A stretch of 23,679 nt of DNA from positions 1-23,679 of IMG/VR virus record IMGVR_UViG_3300031920_000058; one strand, written 5' to 3'. Origin of the DNA: a virus. The notes under the pieces are model-generated. The model ran no database searches, had not been told where the DNA came from, and was given only the letters and a program-made list of their open reading frames with translations. Shown here one piece after another: positions 1-8,025 of the stretch. A program made the translations under genes and the position numbers. Position 1 is the stretch's first letter; every line of letters starts with the position of its first letter.

Positions 1-702
1 GTAGCAGCCATTGGATGCGCCACTTGTGCCTGCCCTCTTTTTGTCGATCCTTTGCGTGGTGTCAGGGTAAGTCAGAGGCGCGTCGAACTCATTATCATGC
101 ACTGAGATCCGCAAAATGATCGCGGGGGCCGTTGTCGTAATCGCTGGCGCTATCGGTGCGTTATCTGTCCCAGTTGCCAACGATGTTATACTAACGAGAG
201 TTGTATCGACATCTGAATAGGCGAGAATGCAGCCAAGCCAATCATCTCCCATGTCGGTTGTGAAGGTGTAGGTTGCCGGTTCACTTCCACCCGCCGTTCT
301 CGTAAAAATCCAAACAGATGGAGTTGAGGAAGTTGCCGGAAGGTCAGTGTTGCCTGAGTTTTGCAACGTCCACCCAGACGGTGTTGTTAGGTTGGCCGCG
401 TTGCCTGTGCCGTCGCCTGCGTCCATGAGAACGGCGAGAAGTAGGTCACCAGACACAACATCGGCCGGCACTGTCACGGCCAGGGTTAGGCTTGTGGTAG
501 CCTCATCATCCTCAATCGATCTGAACTCACCGAAAAATTCAGGCACCTTGAGTCTGTCACCTACGAGCCGATTCATTTCGACCGAACTACCGCCCGCCGA
601 CGGCGTCTCAGGCGCAAAGATCCCGGCTGCATTGTCCCACGTAACAACCTGGCCATCGGTAGCGCCTGATTGATCCAACTGGCTTAACTTTGGTTTTGTC
701 AT
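1..702 (-). CDS. Tail fibre/receptor-binding-type protein, C-terminus cut by window edge
   Basis: The minus-strand frame from ATG at 702 is open without a stop to base 1, giving 234 residues of a longer protein. The start codon overlaps the TGA of the upstream 452-residue fibre gene in an ATGA arrangement, which supports both the start and translational coupling. The N-terminus (KLSQLDQSGATDGQVVTWD) resembles short N-terminal segments seen in phage tail appendage proteins. From about residue 55 a beta-sandwich-like segment follows, with motifs of the type SGDLLLAVLMD, TTPSGWTLQN, VWIFTRTAGGSEP and YTFTTD. Similar segments are common in phage and bacterial surface proteins. The likely role is virion attachment to the host surface, inferred from context. 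No enzymatic motif is visible. Full length and C-terminal function cannot be judged. Confidence 0.85.
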   Translation of the reverse strand, partial: MTKPKLSQLDQSGATDGQVVTWDNAAGIFAPETPSAGGSSVEMNRLVGDRLKVPEFFGEFRSIEDDEATTSLTLAVTVPADVVSGDLLLAVLMDAGDGTGNAANLTTPSGWTLQNSGNTDLPATSSTPSVWIFTRTAGGSEPATYTFTTDMGDDWLGCILAYSDVDTTLVSITSLATGTDNAPIAPAITTTAPAIILRISVHDNEFDAPLTYPDTTQRIDKKRAGTSGASNGCY

Positions 703-2057
703 GATTGATACACCGCAACGAGATCGTCGCCCGTTGTCATATCAACGGCCGTGCCAGTCGAAGCGAGCCAGGTTATCGTAGAACCGCTAATCGTGTAATC
801 CTCCCCCGCGCCCTGAATTTGCTGAACACCGTTGAAGAACAGAACAACGGCAGAATTGCTAATCGGTGTTTGTGCCAACGTATCGGCCAAGGCAGTATCA
901 GACCCAGTGACCGCCTCAGTCGTAACACGCTCTTGTTGTGGCGTGTTGACTGTCGCGCCCGTCGAGACGCCATTCAGTTTCGTCTTATCGGCCCCCGTCA
1001 TAAACCCATCGGCCCCAGCGGCAATCACGTCGGCGTGTTGAGTCCCACCACCTCGAACCCCATGTTGCGCATCGGTTGCGAGAATACCGACTTGCACGTC
1101 GTCGGCCCCAACAACGATCGAGCCATCGGCGTTGGCTGTAACGTCAAGGGCATTCCCATTTAGTAGAAGCCCATCACCGGCTGAGCGAGGCGAACCCGAA
1201 CCGACTTGCGAAACACTCAACCCGTCAGTGCCGATTACATCAGAACCCTCGTCGTCGATAACTAGCCAGGTCGAATCGCCGTTGGCCGTGCCCTCTTCCA
1301 CGGCAAAGAACGATCCGGCGGCTCCATCACCGGCAACGAAGTCGGCAGAGCGAGCCCATGCGCCGCCTGTATCGACAACATAAATACCGTCTTCGGTCAC
1401 GGTGGTTTGGAGGAAGCAGCCGACGCGATCTCCCGTGGCGAGCACAATATCATCAACAGTAGCAGCGCCTGTCAGTGAGCGGTTGCCCGTTTCCAATGCA
1501 CGAACAGAGTCTTTAGGTGTGCGGTAACGCGGGTCGATCAACGCGTCGAGTTTGAGTTTGTCGGCCGCTGACATAAAACCGTCGACCGATGTTGTTGCGT
1601 CGGCGTGAAGAGCACCACCCGACCTTGTGCCGTGTTGAGTGTCATCGACGGCAGTCGTGCCTGCTAACGTTGTGCCGCTACGTTCGACAAGTTGCCCATC
1701 CGATATTGCGCCCAGCGTAAGCTCTTGAGCCCCTGATTCTGAAATAGTGTGGTCGTGATCTGCCCTCGCAAACGACGTGCTTGAACCTTCGGTGTTCGCC
1801 GCACCAATTCCGTTGGACGGAGCGGCCGCAACAATCGCGTGAGTGTGGTCGGACCTCGAAACACCCCCAGAAGAACCAACGGCGGCTGCATCATCAGGCT
1901 GGATTGTGGAAGGAGTGCCTGTGTTGGAGATAGCGTGTTGATGGTCTCGACGTGATACACCTTCCCCCGTTCCTTCGGAAGCACTATCCCCCGAGTTGAT
2001 TGTAGAAATAGTTCCCGTTGTGGTGTCAAGCTGACTTGCTCTGATTGATGTTGGCAT
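699..2057 (-). CDS. Tail fibre protein with HxH motifs
   Basis: This 452-residue protein has several modules typical of phage tail fibres. Three SRxDHxH-type motifs occur near residues 39-41 (HQH), 71-73 (HTH) and 101-103 (HDH). In known trimeric fibres such histidine pairs can coordinate metal along the threefold axis. Two copies of a QHGxRxGGxxHAD...DGFMxxADKxKL segment lie at about 141-171 and 331-361. Between them, about 180-275, is a fibre domain with the signature ATGDRVGCFLQTTVTEDGIYVV followed by FFAVEEGTANGDSTW. The C-terminus (400-452) is a small beta-rich domain also present in the neighbouring 111-residue protein. An AGGGG SD lies upstream of ATG at 2057. Its likely role is host recognition; the target is unknown. 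Confidence 0.88.
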   Translation of the reverse strand: MPTSIRASQLDTTTGTISTINSGDSASEGTGEGVSRRDHQHAISNTGTPSTIQPDDAAAVGSSGGVSRSDHTHAIVAAAPSNGIGAANTEGSSTSFARADHDHTISESGAQELTLGAISDGQLVERSGTTLAGTTAVDDTQHGTRSGGALHADATTSVDGFMSAADKLKLDALIDPRYRTPKDSVRALETGNRSLTGAATVDDIVLATGDRVGCFLQTTVTEDGIYVVDTGGAWARSADFVAGDGAAGSFFAVEEGTANGDSTWLVIDDEGSDVIGTDGLSVSQVGSGSPRSAGDGLLLNGNALDVTANADGSIVVGADDVQVGILATDAQHGVRGGGTQHADVIAAGADGFMTGADKTKLNGVSTGATVNTPQQERVTTEAVTGSDTALADTLAQTPISNSAVVLFFNGVQQIQGAGEDYTISGSTITWLASTGTAVDMTTGDDLVAVYQS

Positions 2058-2066
2058 TGCGAACCC

Positions 2067-2402
2067 CTATTGGTAACGAACAACCATGTTATCAGTGGTT
2101 GTCAAAATAAAATTATTGAGCCAAGTGATTGTCGCGCCGCTCCGAATGTAATCTTTTCCGACGCCTTCAACGTAATCAACCCCGTTGATCATCAACTCAA
2201 CCGAATCCGCATCCGAAGGGAGGGCCGATAGAATGAAAGAAATTTGAGCAGCCGTCGGTGTGAACTCCTCTTCGGCCCAAGAAGTATGCCCGCTCGGCGT
2301 TGACATAACCAGCGCGTTAGAGCCGTCACTGGTAGGCACAGTCCCGGCCGCGCCCGCTGTTCGCAAATTTTCGACTGTTGAAAAAACTGGCTTTGCTGTC
2401 AT
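2067..2402 (-). CDS. Small tail-appendage protein sharing the fibre C-terminal domain
   Basis: This 111-residue protein lies between a membrane-anchored C1q-like protein and the large fibre. Its N-terminal half (about 1-48, ending TPSGHTSWAEEE) looks like a short attachment segment. Its C-terminal half, with MINGVDYVEG, DYIRSGATITWL and MVVRY, aligns by eye with the last 53 residues of the 452-residue fibre (FFNGVQQIQG, DYTISGSTITWL, LVAVY). This implies domain duplication or exchange within the fibre cluster. The SD before ATG at 2402 is weak, and the gene starts 12 bases after the preceding stop, so coupling is likely. A virion tip or fibre accessory role is inferred. No signal peptide is visible, unlike the two genes upstream. 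Confidence 0.8.
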   Translation of the reverse strand: MTAKPVFSTVENLRTAGAAGTVPTSDGSNALVMSTPSGHTSWAEEEFTPTAAQISFILSALPSDADSVELMINGVDYVEGVGKDYIRSGATITWLNNFILTTTDNMVVRYQ

Positions 2403-2414
2403 GTTATCAACCGA

Positions 2415-3167
2415 TCATTTTTTTTCAATCGTGCCGCGAAAATATCGCATAACAAAATTCCCGGTCCCACTTGTATTTTTCATTCCAAAGGAAATCACAT
2501 CGCCAACTGCTAGGTCAACATAGGCGGCACCGCTCGAAGACATGTAATCCCCAATCCCTGGAGAAGTATTTCGCCGCTCCGATGGCTTAACCACTGTGCC
2601 GTTTTTGAAAATCGATTGATCTATAACATCATTATTTGAGGCAGGAGAGAATGAGGATTCGAATTCAACCTCGTGCATTCCCGCCATTGCGGCAATTGCG
2701 GAGCCGGAACGATTGATCGTCCCCGTTGCATCATCGGCAACCCAAGTATCAGTTATCTGGAACGTATTGGTTGCCGCGTTTTGTACCTCAAAAATACCGT
2801 TGGCGTTTGTCGTGCCTGTAATCGAGACCCATTGATCGTCAAGAAGCCCGTGCCCTGCCGACGTGACAGTTGTAAGCCCCCCGCCAGCATCGGCCAACAC
2901 TGTTATGGCACTGGTGAGACCGGGCAACATTGTATCGTTGGACGTGCATTCACCGGCATCCCATTTGCCCTCCATTGAAACAAAATGCCACGCCCCCGTT
3001 GTGTCAATAACAGAGGCGTCCGTGTTTTCGAAAACGTAGGTTTCGCAGAGAATAGGGCCGAACCTTTCGGCGCTAGGGAACAGCGCCCCGTCGTATCGAA
3101 ACCCGATTAGCGAAACAATGCAAACCAACAAAACAAATGAGACCAGAGCAATTTTCCTGAATAACAT
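2415..3167 (-). CDS. Membrane-anchored or exported protein with C1q-like C-terminus
   Basis: The start is set at ATG 3167 because the SD GGGAGAGG sits 2-3 bases upstream, immediately after the stop of the previous gene. This gives 250 residues, and an upstream in-frame start adds only a few unconvincing residues. Residues 1-22 are Met-Leu-Phe-Arg-Lys followed by a long hydrophobic run (IALVSFVLLVCIVSLIGF), a signal anchor or signal peptide. No clear lipobox is present. The middle (about 85-150: GLTTVTSAGHGLLDDQWVS...NTFQITDTW) matches a widespread phage beta-rich repeat resembling the E1 FCCH-type fold. The C-terminal 100 residues (SIFKNGTVV, YVDLAVGDVISFGM) look like a C1q/TNF-type jelly roll, often trimeric. 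An N-terminal export signal on a protein in a tail cluster is unexpected for a virion component. Confidence 0.82.
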   Translation of the reverse strand: MLFRKIALVSFVLLVCIVSLIGFRYDGALFPSAERFGPILCETYVFENTDASVIDTTGAWHFVSMEGKWDAGECTSNDTMLPGLTSAITVLADAGGGLTTVTSAGHGLLDDQWVSITGTTNANGIFEVQNAATNTFQITDTWVADDATGTINRSGSAIAAMAGMHEVEFESSFSPASNNDVIDQSIFKNGTVVKPSERRNTSPGIGDYMSSSGAAYVDLAVGDVISFGMKNTSGTGNFVMRYFRGTIEKK

Positions 3168-3177
3168 TGCCTCTCCC

Positions 3178-3660
3178 TTAGTTCGACAACCAAGCGTCAA
3201 TTGATAAAATGTCGCCAGCGCCAGGCGTGTTATCGTGAGCGGTCACGCACTTGATAACTGGCCAAGCCGAGATCCCAATCTCTTGCGTGTATTCGGTGCT
3301 CGCCGATAGTGAAATCGTTTTCATAACTCCCGCCCCCGTAATGTTCAGAGTACACACACCAGCCGCGACGGTGCAGGTTGTCATTGTTGCCGTCGCAGTC
3401 CCTCGCAGTCGACCGACTGTACATGTTGTCGAAATAACGCCGCTCGTAATACGCGTGAAGTTTACGATCATATGCAGCTTAGTGTACCCACCCAACCTGT
3501 TATCGGAAGAACGATCGACGTAAAATGTCAAGGTCGCGGGCTCCCCGTTCATAGGCTTTTCGTTGACAACGGTCCCGAGGTCCCAGCGCTTGAACGTGAT
3601 TTGCTCCGCTTGGGCTGGGAGTGCGAAGAAAAGGCAAAGAATTACGAGGATTGTTTTCAT
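3178..3660 (-). CDS. Secreted protein with Sec signal peptide, function unknown
   Basis: ATG at 3660 is preceded by AGGAG at 5-base spacing. The longer upstream reading overlaps the previous gene and hides this site. The resulting 160-residue protein begins with Lys, a hydrophobic core (ILVILCLFFAL) and PAQA before Glu19, a textbook signal peptidase I site. The mature part (about 142 residues) is predicted by eye to be beta-rich. It has four cysteines in the segments TTCTVG, TTCTVA, GVCTLN and IKCVTA, consistent with disulfides in an oxidising compartment. No catalytic motif was recognised. It sits between two C1q-like proteins in the receptor-binding cluster. It could be a periplasmic or surface-displayed phage product, or a virion protein whose export signal has another meaning. 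Confidence 0.82.
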   Translation of the reverse strand: MKTILVILCLFFALPAQAEQITFKRWDLGTVVNEKPMNGEPATLTFYVDRSSDNRLGGYTKLHMIVNFTRITSGVISTTCTVGRLRGTATATMTTCTVAAGVCTLNITGAGVMKTISLSASTEYTQEIGISAWPVIKCVTAHDNTPGAGDILSIDAWLSN

Positions 3661-3670
3661 GGTGCTCCTA

Positions 3671-4540
3671 TCAGGACTTTGATCCGAAAAAGTAAGTATG
3701 CGCAACTGATGCAATAATGGTGGCCGTTCCTGTCCCGCCAACATAATTGTGTGTTGTCCGAAAATCGATCACGTCTCCGCGCAACAGATAGACGTCGGGG
3801 GCTGTCACCGGGACAGAGGTGGCCGTGCTCGACCCCATTGTGTTTGCGGCACCGAACCAAATAACTCCATTTTTATAAAGTGCCGCCTGTAACTGCGTCC
3901 CATCCGGTGTCCCGGTTGCATACCAAACAGAACCGGAGAACGAATAGAGACCGTTCGACGGCGCGGTAAATGAATAGTTTCCGGCACTGTTATCATAGAC
4001 CGATCCGTAATCGTGAACCTCTGTTGCGTTTGCGACAATGGCCCACACGCCTCCTGTGATTGTTTGGTTGCTCGCGAGATAGGCGTGAAACGCAATTGGC
4101 TGACTGACAATCGATGCGCTCGAAAAGTAAGCCGTGAATGCAACGTTGTTTTTTCGAATAAGTTTTTTGGCAAAACCCGCATTGGCGGGGGCGGTTACGA
4201 TGCCGGACAATTCATACCAAGTATCAACGGATGGAAGAGCGGCGGTGTATATAGAAACGGCAGAAATATATACGCCCGCACTTGTGTACCAGTGAACATA
4301 GAAACTTACCCACGACGTTCCAGCGATTGAATCAGCCCGTATAATAGCCCGCGCAAGATATGGGCTTCCGGGTTCTACTGGCTGCACGTCGCTTAGCAAT
4401 GTAGGATCGCTTGCGGGAGTTGTGTTCTTGAATTCTACTGAAAATTCGCCGTCGTAAACGACCGAATCATTTTGAGCGAAGTCGTCGGCCCAAGTGCTTG
4501 ATCCACTAATCTCATACCCATCAGGAGGATAAGTTGTCAT
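3671..4540 (-). CDS. Tail appendage protein: beta-sandwich plus C1q-like domain
   Basis: This 289-residue protein begins at ATG 4540, with AAGGGG 8 bases upstream. The N-terminal half (about 1-145) has the look of a carbohydrate-binding beta-sandwich: YEISGSSTWADDF, YDGEFSVEFKN, YLARAIIRADS, WYELSGIVTAPANAGFA. The C-terminal half (about 150-289) carries a C1q/TNF-like pattern: IAFHAYLASNQTI, YDNSAGNYSFTAPSNGLYSFSG, LYKNGVIW, VYLLRGDVIDFRT. The family is usually trimeric and used for receptor or glycan binding. The likely role is host surface recognition at the tail tip. It follows the hub-like gene by 3 bases. Unlike its two downstream neighbours it has no signal peptide. Confidence 0.85.
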   Translation of the reverse strand: MTTYPPDGYEISGSSTWADDFAQNDSVVYDGEFSVEFKNTTPASDPTLLSDVQPVEPGSPYLARAIIRADSIAGTSWVSFYVHWYTSAGVYISAVSIYTAALPSVDTWYELSGIVTAPANAGFAKKLIRKNNVAFTAYFSSASIVSQPIAFHAYLASNQTITGGVWAIVANATEVHDYGSVYDNSAGNYSFTAPSNGLYSFSGSVWYATGTPDGTQLQAALYKNGVIWFGAANTMGSSTATSVPVTAPDVYLLRGDVIDFRTTHNYVGGTGTATIIASVAHTYFFGSKS

Positions 4541-4543
4541 AGT

Positions 4544-7078
4544 TTAGCCCCTTGTCCACATTGAGAAATCATCGTTCCGAATTGCGAGTTTTGCGCTCGA
4601 AACTGTTTGGTGCGTGCCTATCGATGCTTTTGCAATCTTGAGAGACGTGACTGCGTTCGCGCCAATCTTCGCGGCAGTTACGGCAAGCGTGCCAAGCTTG
4701 GCTTCTGTAACTGAGAGTGAGCCGAGTTTCGCCTCAACGACGGACCCCGTATCAAGCTTGGCAGTAGTCACCGCGAGCGATCCGAGTTTCGCCTCAACCA
4801 CTGCACCCGTGCCAAGCTTCGCCTCAGTCACGGCAAGAGCAGCAAGTTTGTCTTCTGTTACCGCAAGCGCCCCAAGTTTCGCTTCAACAACAGAACCCGT
4901 TGCAAGTTTCGTCTCAGTCACAACCCCCGTATCAAGCGACGCCTCTTGTGCCAGATGCGCCGCATCCACACCGACCAACCGTCGATACGTCGACCCGTCT
5001 TGAATGTCATCCAATGATCGAGACTCGATAAGATCTAGCGAGTCGAACGGGTGTAAGGTTCGCACGCCGTCAAGTGCCGTTATGTCAACGGCGCTGGTTG
5101 TCACCCAACCAAGTTGTACTTCATCGTTTGGATAATCCGGCTCGCCCGCCCCAACTGCCACCGAGTCAAAAATCATGCTCGCGGTATCGACGTTGATCCT
5201 GATGTAAGTATCCATTGTCGCTGGAAGGTTACGCGATGTCACCTCTGCGATCGATTGCCTGAAAGTCCCGTTCGATAGAGACCCAGCCGAGATCTCAATA
5301 TCGCGCCCGCCTTCATCAGATATAACTAAACCGAACTCAACGAAAACCTGAGTGACTGACTGATAAAGGGTTTGCGCCAATGCCATCGCCCCTCGTGTCC
5401 CTCTGCCGAATTGTGCGTGAGCTACTCGTGTCACTGCCTCATCGCCAGCGTGAGCTAGCACCCATGCAATCGACGGCTCGCCTTCAAACGTTCGCGGTTC
5501 CTTCCCAACTATTTCAAACTTCTCATCACTCAATCCGTCGAGCCCATAAGCAAGGAATTGCTTTTTGGTGAGAGCTATCATGTCCCCGGTTTGATATTTG
5601 TATTTCGTCATCAAGGTTTGAAATTCGACAATCGGAGCTCCATACTTGAACCTTGCAAGCAACTCGTCGAACAGAATCACCAGCGGTGTGATGTCATAGA
5701 CCCAAGTCTGAGAATTTTCGTGAGCGCTTGCCGTTGTCCCAAGTTGCGCCCTGTTAATGGTGTTCAGTGAAATATTCCCGACCCAACCCTCTTCGTGGTG
5801 CCAAGTTCCATCGGCGGGGTCGAGTACTTGCACCGCACCAATCGCGCCAGTGTTTCGTGTGATGCTCGTAACGCTTACGATCTCCACATTTCCGTTGCCC
5901 GAAATGTGCGACGAGTCAAGCAGCAACCACAACGGCTGAGTCGCGCTAATTGCTGCGAACCCGTCCGAGCGGTTGCCTGACATCGCGTGTAACTCTGCCC
6001 GGAACAAAGTCGCGGAAGTTGCAACGGCATCAATTGCACCCGAGAAGTAGAAGTGAGAATCCAACCAATTCGTGACAAGACTTTTGGCGAGCACCCTGAT
6101 TGACGCGCCGGGATAGGCATACGCTGTCTGAGAATCCGAATCGTCGACCTGATAGGTGTGCTTGTGGTTCCCGTCCGGGTCACGGCCAAACGTTGCAATC
6201 AATCTGTTTACGATGTTCGAGTCGAGTGCTTTTTGTTCGAACGTTCCAGGTAGAATGTCGTCGTCGTCCCAAGAGTCGACGGTAGCAGCGCTCGCGTCAA
6301 AACGTTTGAATGCGATCGAGCCGTCCTCGTCAATCACAAGTTGGCCGTTTAGAAGCTGCACAATTTCGTTGGCGAGCCGCAGAGCCGAGATAGGTTTGTT
6401 GATGCCGCCCCAGTCGGCTGTTCTTCCAGTCTCGTCCCCGACATATTGCGCCCATGCCCCATTCAGTTTTGAATCGAGGCGCGACAATATGAGGTGACCA
6501 ATGTCGTCGGTGTAGTTGGAAGGATCGAATGATGCCGTGTTAAACGAGGTCAGCCCGCCCTTTTCAAGCACTCCCGAGCCGTCGCCGAGGTAGAGAATTT
6601 CGAGCGGGTTTTTATTCAGCCAGTACCCGGTGATCTTGTTCGAGTCGAGAATGGCCATCGGGTCAAGTGACGATATTGCCACCGAACCATCATCACGCGG
6701 CAGTACTTCGGAAATCGGTCCGGTGAAGAACTCCACATAATCAGCTTCGTCGAGTGAGGCTTCGCCGATCTTGACGGTCAGCTTTTGCCCTGCGATCCTG
6801 TTGTTAACAATAATTGGCCTAATCCAAGCATCATGCAGCGAAACGAATACTTCCCCGATCCTTGTGACGCGTGTGAATGGATCTAGCTCAGTGCCGACGG
6901 GTTCGACAGATACGACGCCTTCCGGGTGATCTGAATCGCGCAAGTCGCTTGTGGCCGCAACAGAGCGCGTGATTGCCGCCCAATGTGTTGTGCCGTCGTA
7001 AATATCCACAAGATAAGTGACCTTGGCACCGCTTCGCAAAAACGCGGCGTCAAACGCTGCTGTTGTCGAGAGTGTCAT
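4544..7078 (-). CDS. Large tail-tip/hub-like protein with decapeptide repeats
   Basis: This 844-residue protein starts with an ATGA overlap on the preceding tail-tip gene. Residues 1-160 (FLRSGAKVTYLVDIYDGTTH, YVEFFTGPISEVLPRDDGSV) look like a hub-type domain found in siphovirus tail-tip proteins. The central region (about 200-560) includes ALRLANEIVQLLNGQLVIDEDGSIAF, typical of central tail or baseplate hub proteins that sit below the tail tube. Residues 720-819 consist of ten decapeptide repeats with consensus VTEAKLGTLA. The last 25 residues (ending FSMWTRG) may be an interface for the fibre genes that follow. Its order after the tape measure and a Dit-position gene fits a hub or tail-associated protein. 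No peptidase or lysozyme motif was recognised. Confidence 0.8.
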   Translation of the reverse strand: MTLSTTAAFDAAFLRSGAKVTYLVDIYDGTTHWAAITRSVAATSDLRDSDHPEGVVSVEPVGTELDPFTRVTRIGEVFVSLHDAWIRPIIVNNRIAGQKLTVKIGEASLDEADYVEFFTGPISEVLPRDDGSVAISSLDPMAILDSNKITGYWLNKNPLEILYLGDGSGVLEKGGLTSFNTASFDPSNYTDDIGHLILSRLDSKLNGAWAQYVGDETGRTADWGGINKPISALRLANEIVQLLNGQLVIDEDGSIAFKRFDASAATVDSWDDDDILPGTFEQKALDSNIVNRLIATFGRDPDGNHKHTYQVDDSDSQTAYAYPGASIRVLAKSLVTNWLDSHFYFSGAIDAVATSATLFRAELHAMSGNRSDGFAAISATQPLWLLLDSSHISGNGNVEIVSVTSITRNTGAIGAVQVLDPADGTWHHEEGWVGNISLNTINRAQLGTTASAHENSQTWVYDITPLVILFDELLARFKYGAPIVEFQTLMTKYKYQTGDMIALTKKQFLAYGLDGLSDEKFEIVGKEPRTFEGEPSIAWVLAHAGDEAVTRVAHAQFGRGTRGAMALAQTLYQSVTQVFVEFGLVISDEGGRDIEISAGSLSNGTFRQSIAEVTSRNLPATMDTYIRINVDTASMIFDSVAVGAGEPDYPNDEVQLGWVTTSAVDITALDGVRTLHPFDSLDLIESRSLDDIQDGSTYRRLVGVDAAHLAQEASLDTGVVTETKLATGSVVEAKLGALAVTEDKLAALAVTEAKLGTGAVVEAKLGSLAVTTAKLDTGSVVEAKLGSLSVTEAKLGTLAVTAAKIGANAVTSLKIAKASIGTHQTVSSAKLAIRNDDFSMWTRG
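4622..4921 (-). repeat. Ten tandem 30-bp units encoding decapeptide repeats
   Basis: Residues 720-819 of the hub-like protein are ten units of exactly ten residues of the form V[TV]-x-A-K-[LI]-G-x-x-[AS]. Examples are VVEAKLGALA, VTEDKLAALA, VTEAKLGTGA, VVEAKLGSLA and VTAAKIGANA. At DNA level the units share a GAGGCGAAGCTTGG-like core but have diverged at synonymous positions. They are therefore old and probably maintained for structure. A trimeric stalk or fibrous connector is a reasonable inference. Repeat-number variation between relatives would be expected. Confidence 0.9.
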
Positions 7079-8025
7079 TCTTGTGAAAGGAAGAGCCGTT
7101 CAGGCCCTTGCTCCGATCCTTCGATCGTCGCGACTCTCGTCTTCCACCCATCTGAAGTCGATGGGAAGTCGAGATCTAATTCTCGCGTCATAAAGTGCCA
7201 CTCATCAGGTGCCGAGTTTGGTTTGTAAATCCACACAAACGAACCCGCTGAAGCCTTGTGCCATGCGATGATTGCCGCGATCTCATTTGCATCGGCAGAT
7301 AAAATAGAAGCCGATAAATCATAACGTCCTTCGTGATGAATTATTCGGTGAGTGATCGCTGATCCGGAACGAGCAGCGTTTGAATCCCCGTGCAACGAGG
7401 TGGGATCGAACGGCGATACAGGCTCGTTTTTGAGTTGACAGGACCGGCCCAAAATCGCTTCTGTAATCTCTGGCGTGATGTTCGTCCCGGTCTTGTCGAA
7501 CTTCAGGCGAGCGTACCGAACGCCAGTGTATCGGTAGGTTGCGCCCGCCCCGGTGTGGTCGAGATCTAAAACCATTCTCCGCGTATCGTCCGAAGGAGTA
7601 GCCACCAATGGAATCGAAACCACATTCGCAAACGTGCCATCAGGGGAAGAGGGGGCAGTCGGATACGCAACACCGCCATTGTCTAGCTCCAAGGTTTCCG
7701 CGTCGAGCGCGATGGTTCCCAGATTATCGCCAATAGAAGCGTAAAAGTCGAACTCAATCCCACCAACACCGAAGTCGAAAACCAAATACCAAACGTCGTC
7801 GGTAGTCGTATCGTGTTTCGTGATGAAGTTAACAAACCCATCGTTGATCCTATTCGCCGGGTTGGCGGCAAGTGTTCGGTCGGTCGATCCGATTTGCCCG
7901 ACTTCCGACCAACGAGAAACGTCGGGGGGGTTCGGTATGGACTGCGCCCCGAGAAGAGGTCGATCGGCCGCTCTTGCCGTTGTTTCCCACGAGGCGAGCG
8001 CGGCATAAGTCCATTCGTTGGCCAT
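7075..8025 (-). CDS. Tail-tip protein in the distal-tail (Dit) position
   Basis: This 316-residue protein lies directly after the tape measure and before the large hub-like protein, the position usually held by distal tail or baseplate-ring components. ATG at 8025 has GAGGGGG 7 bases upstream, overlapping the tape-measure stop. The sequence is beta-rich and acidic. About residues 75-190 form a jelly-roll-like segment (VWYLVFDFGVGGIEFDFYASIGDNLGTIALD, split by turns, then RYTGVRYARLKFDKTG). A C-terminal portion (about 225-316: SAITHRIIHHEGRYDLS, IAAIIAWHKASAGSFVWIYKP) has a tail-tip flavour. No named family was recognised with certainty, so the Dit assignment rests mainly on synteny. A carbohydrate-binding role for the jelly-roll-like part is possible. 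Confidence 0.75.
   Translation of the reverse strand: MANEWTYAALASWETTARAADRPLLGAQSIPNPPDVSRWSEVGQIGSTDRTLAANPANRINDGFVNFITKHDTTTDDVWYLVFDFGVGGIEFDFYASIGDNLGTIALDAETLELDNGGVAYPTAPSSPDGTFANVVSIPLVATPSDDTRRMVLDLDHTGAGATYRYTGVRYARLKFDKTGTNITPEITEAILGRSCQLKNEPVSPFDPTSLHGDSNAARSGSAITHRIIHHEGRYDLSASILSADANEIAAIIAWHKASAGSFVWIYKPNSAPDEWHFMTRELDLDFPSTSDGWKTRVATIEGSEQGPERLFLSQE

Noticed and set aside
3661-3744. N-terminal extension of the secreted protein
   Set aside because: It overlaps the previous gene, whereas ATG 3660 has an AGGAG site and begins a clean signal peptide.
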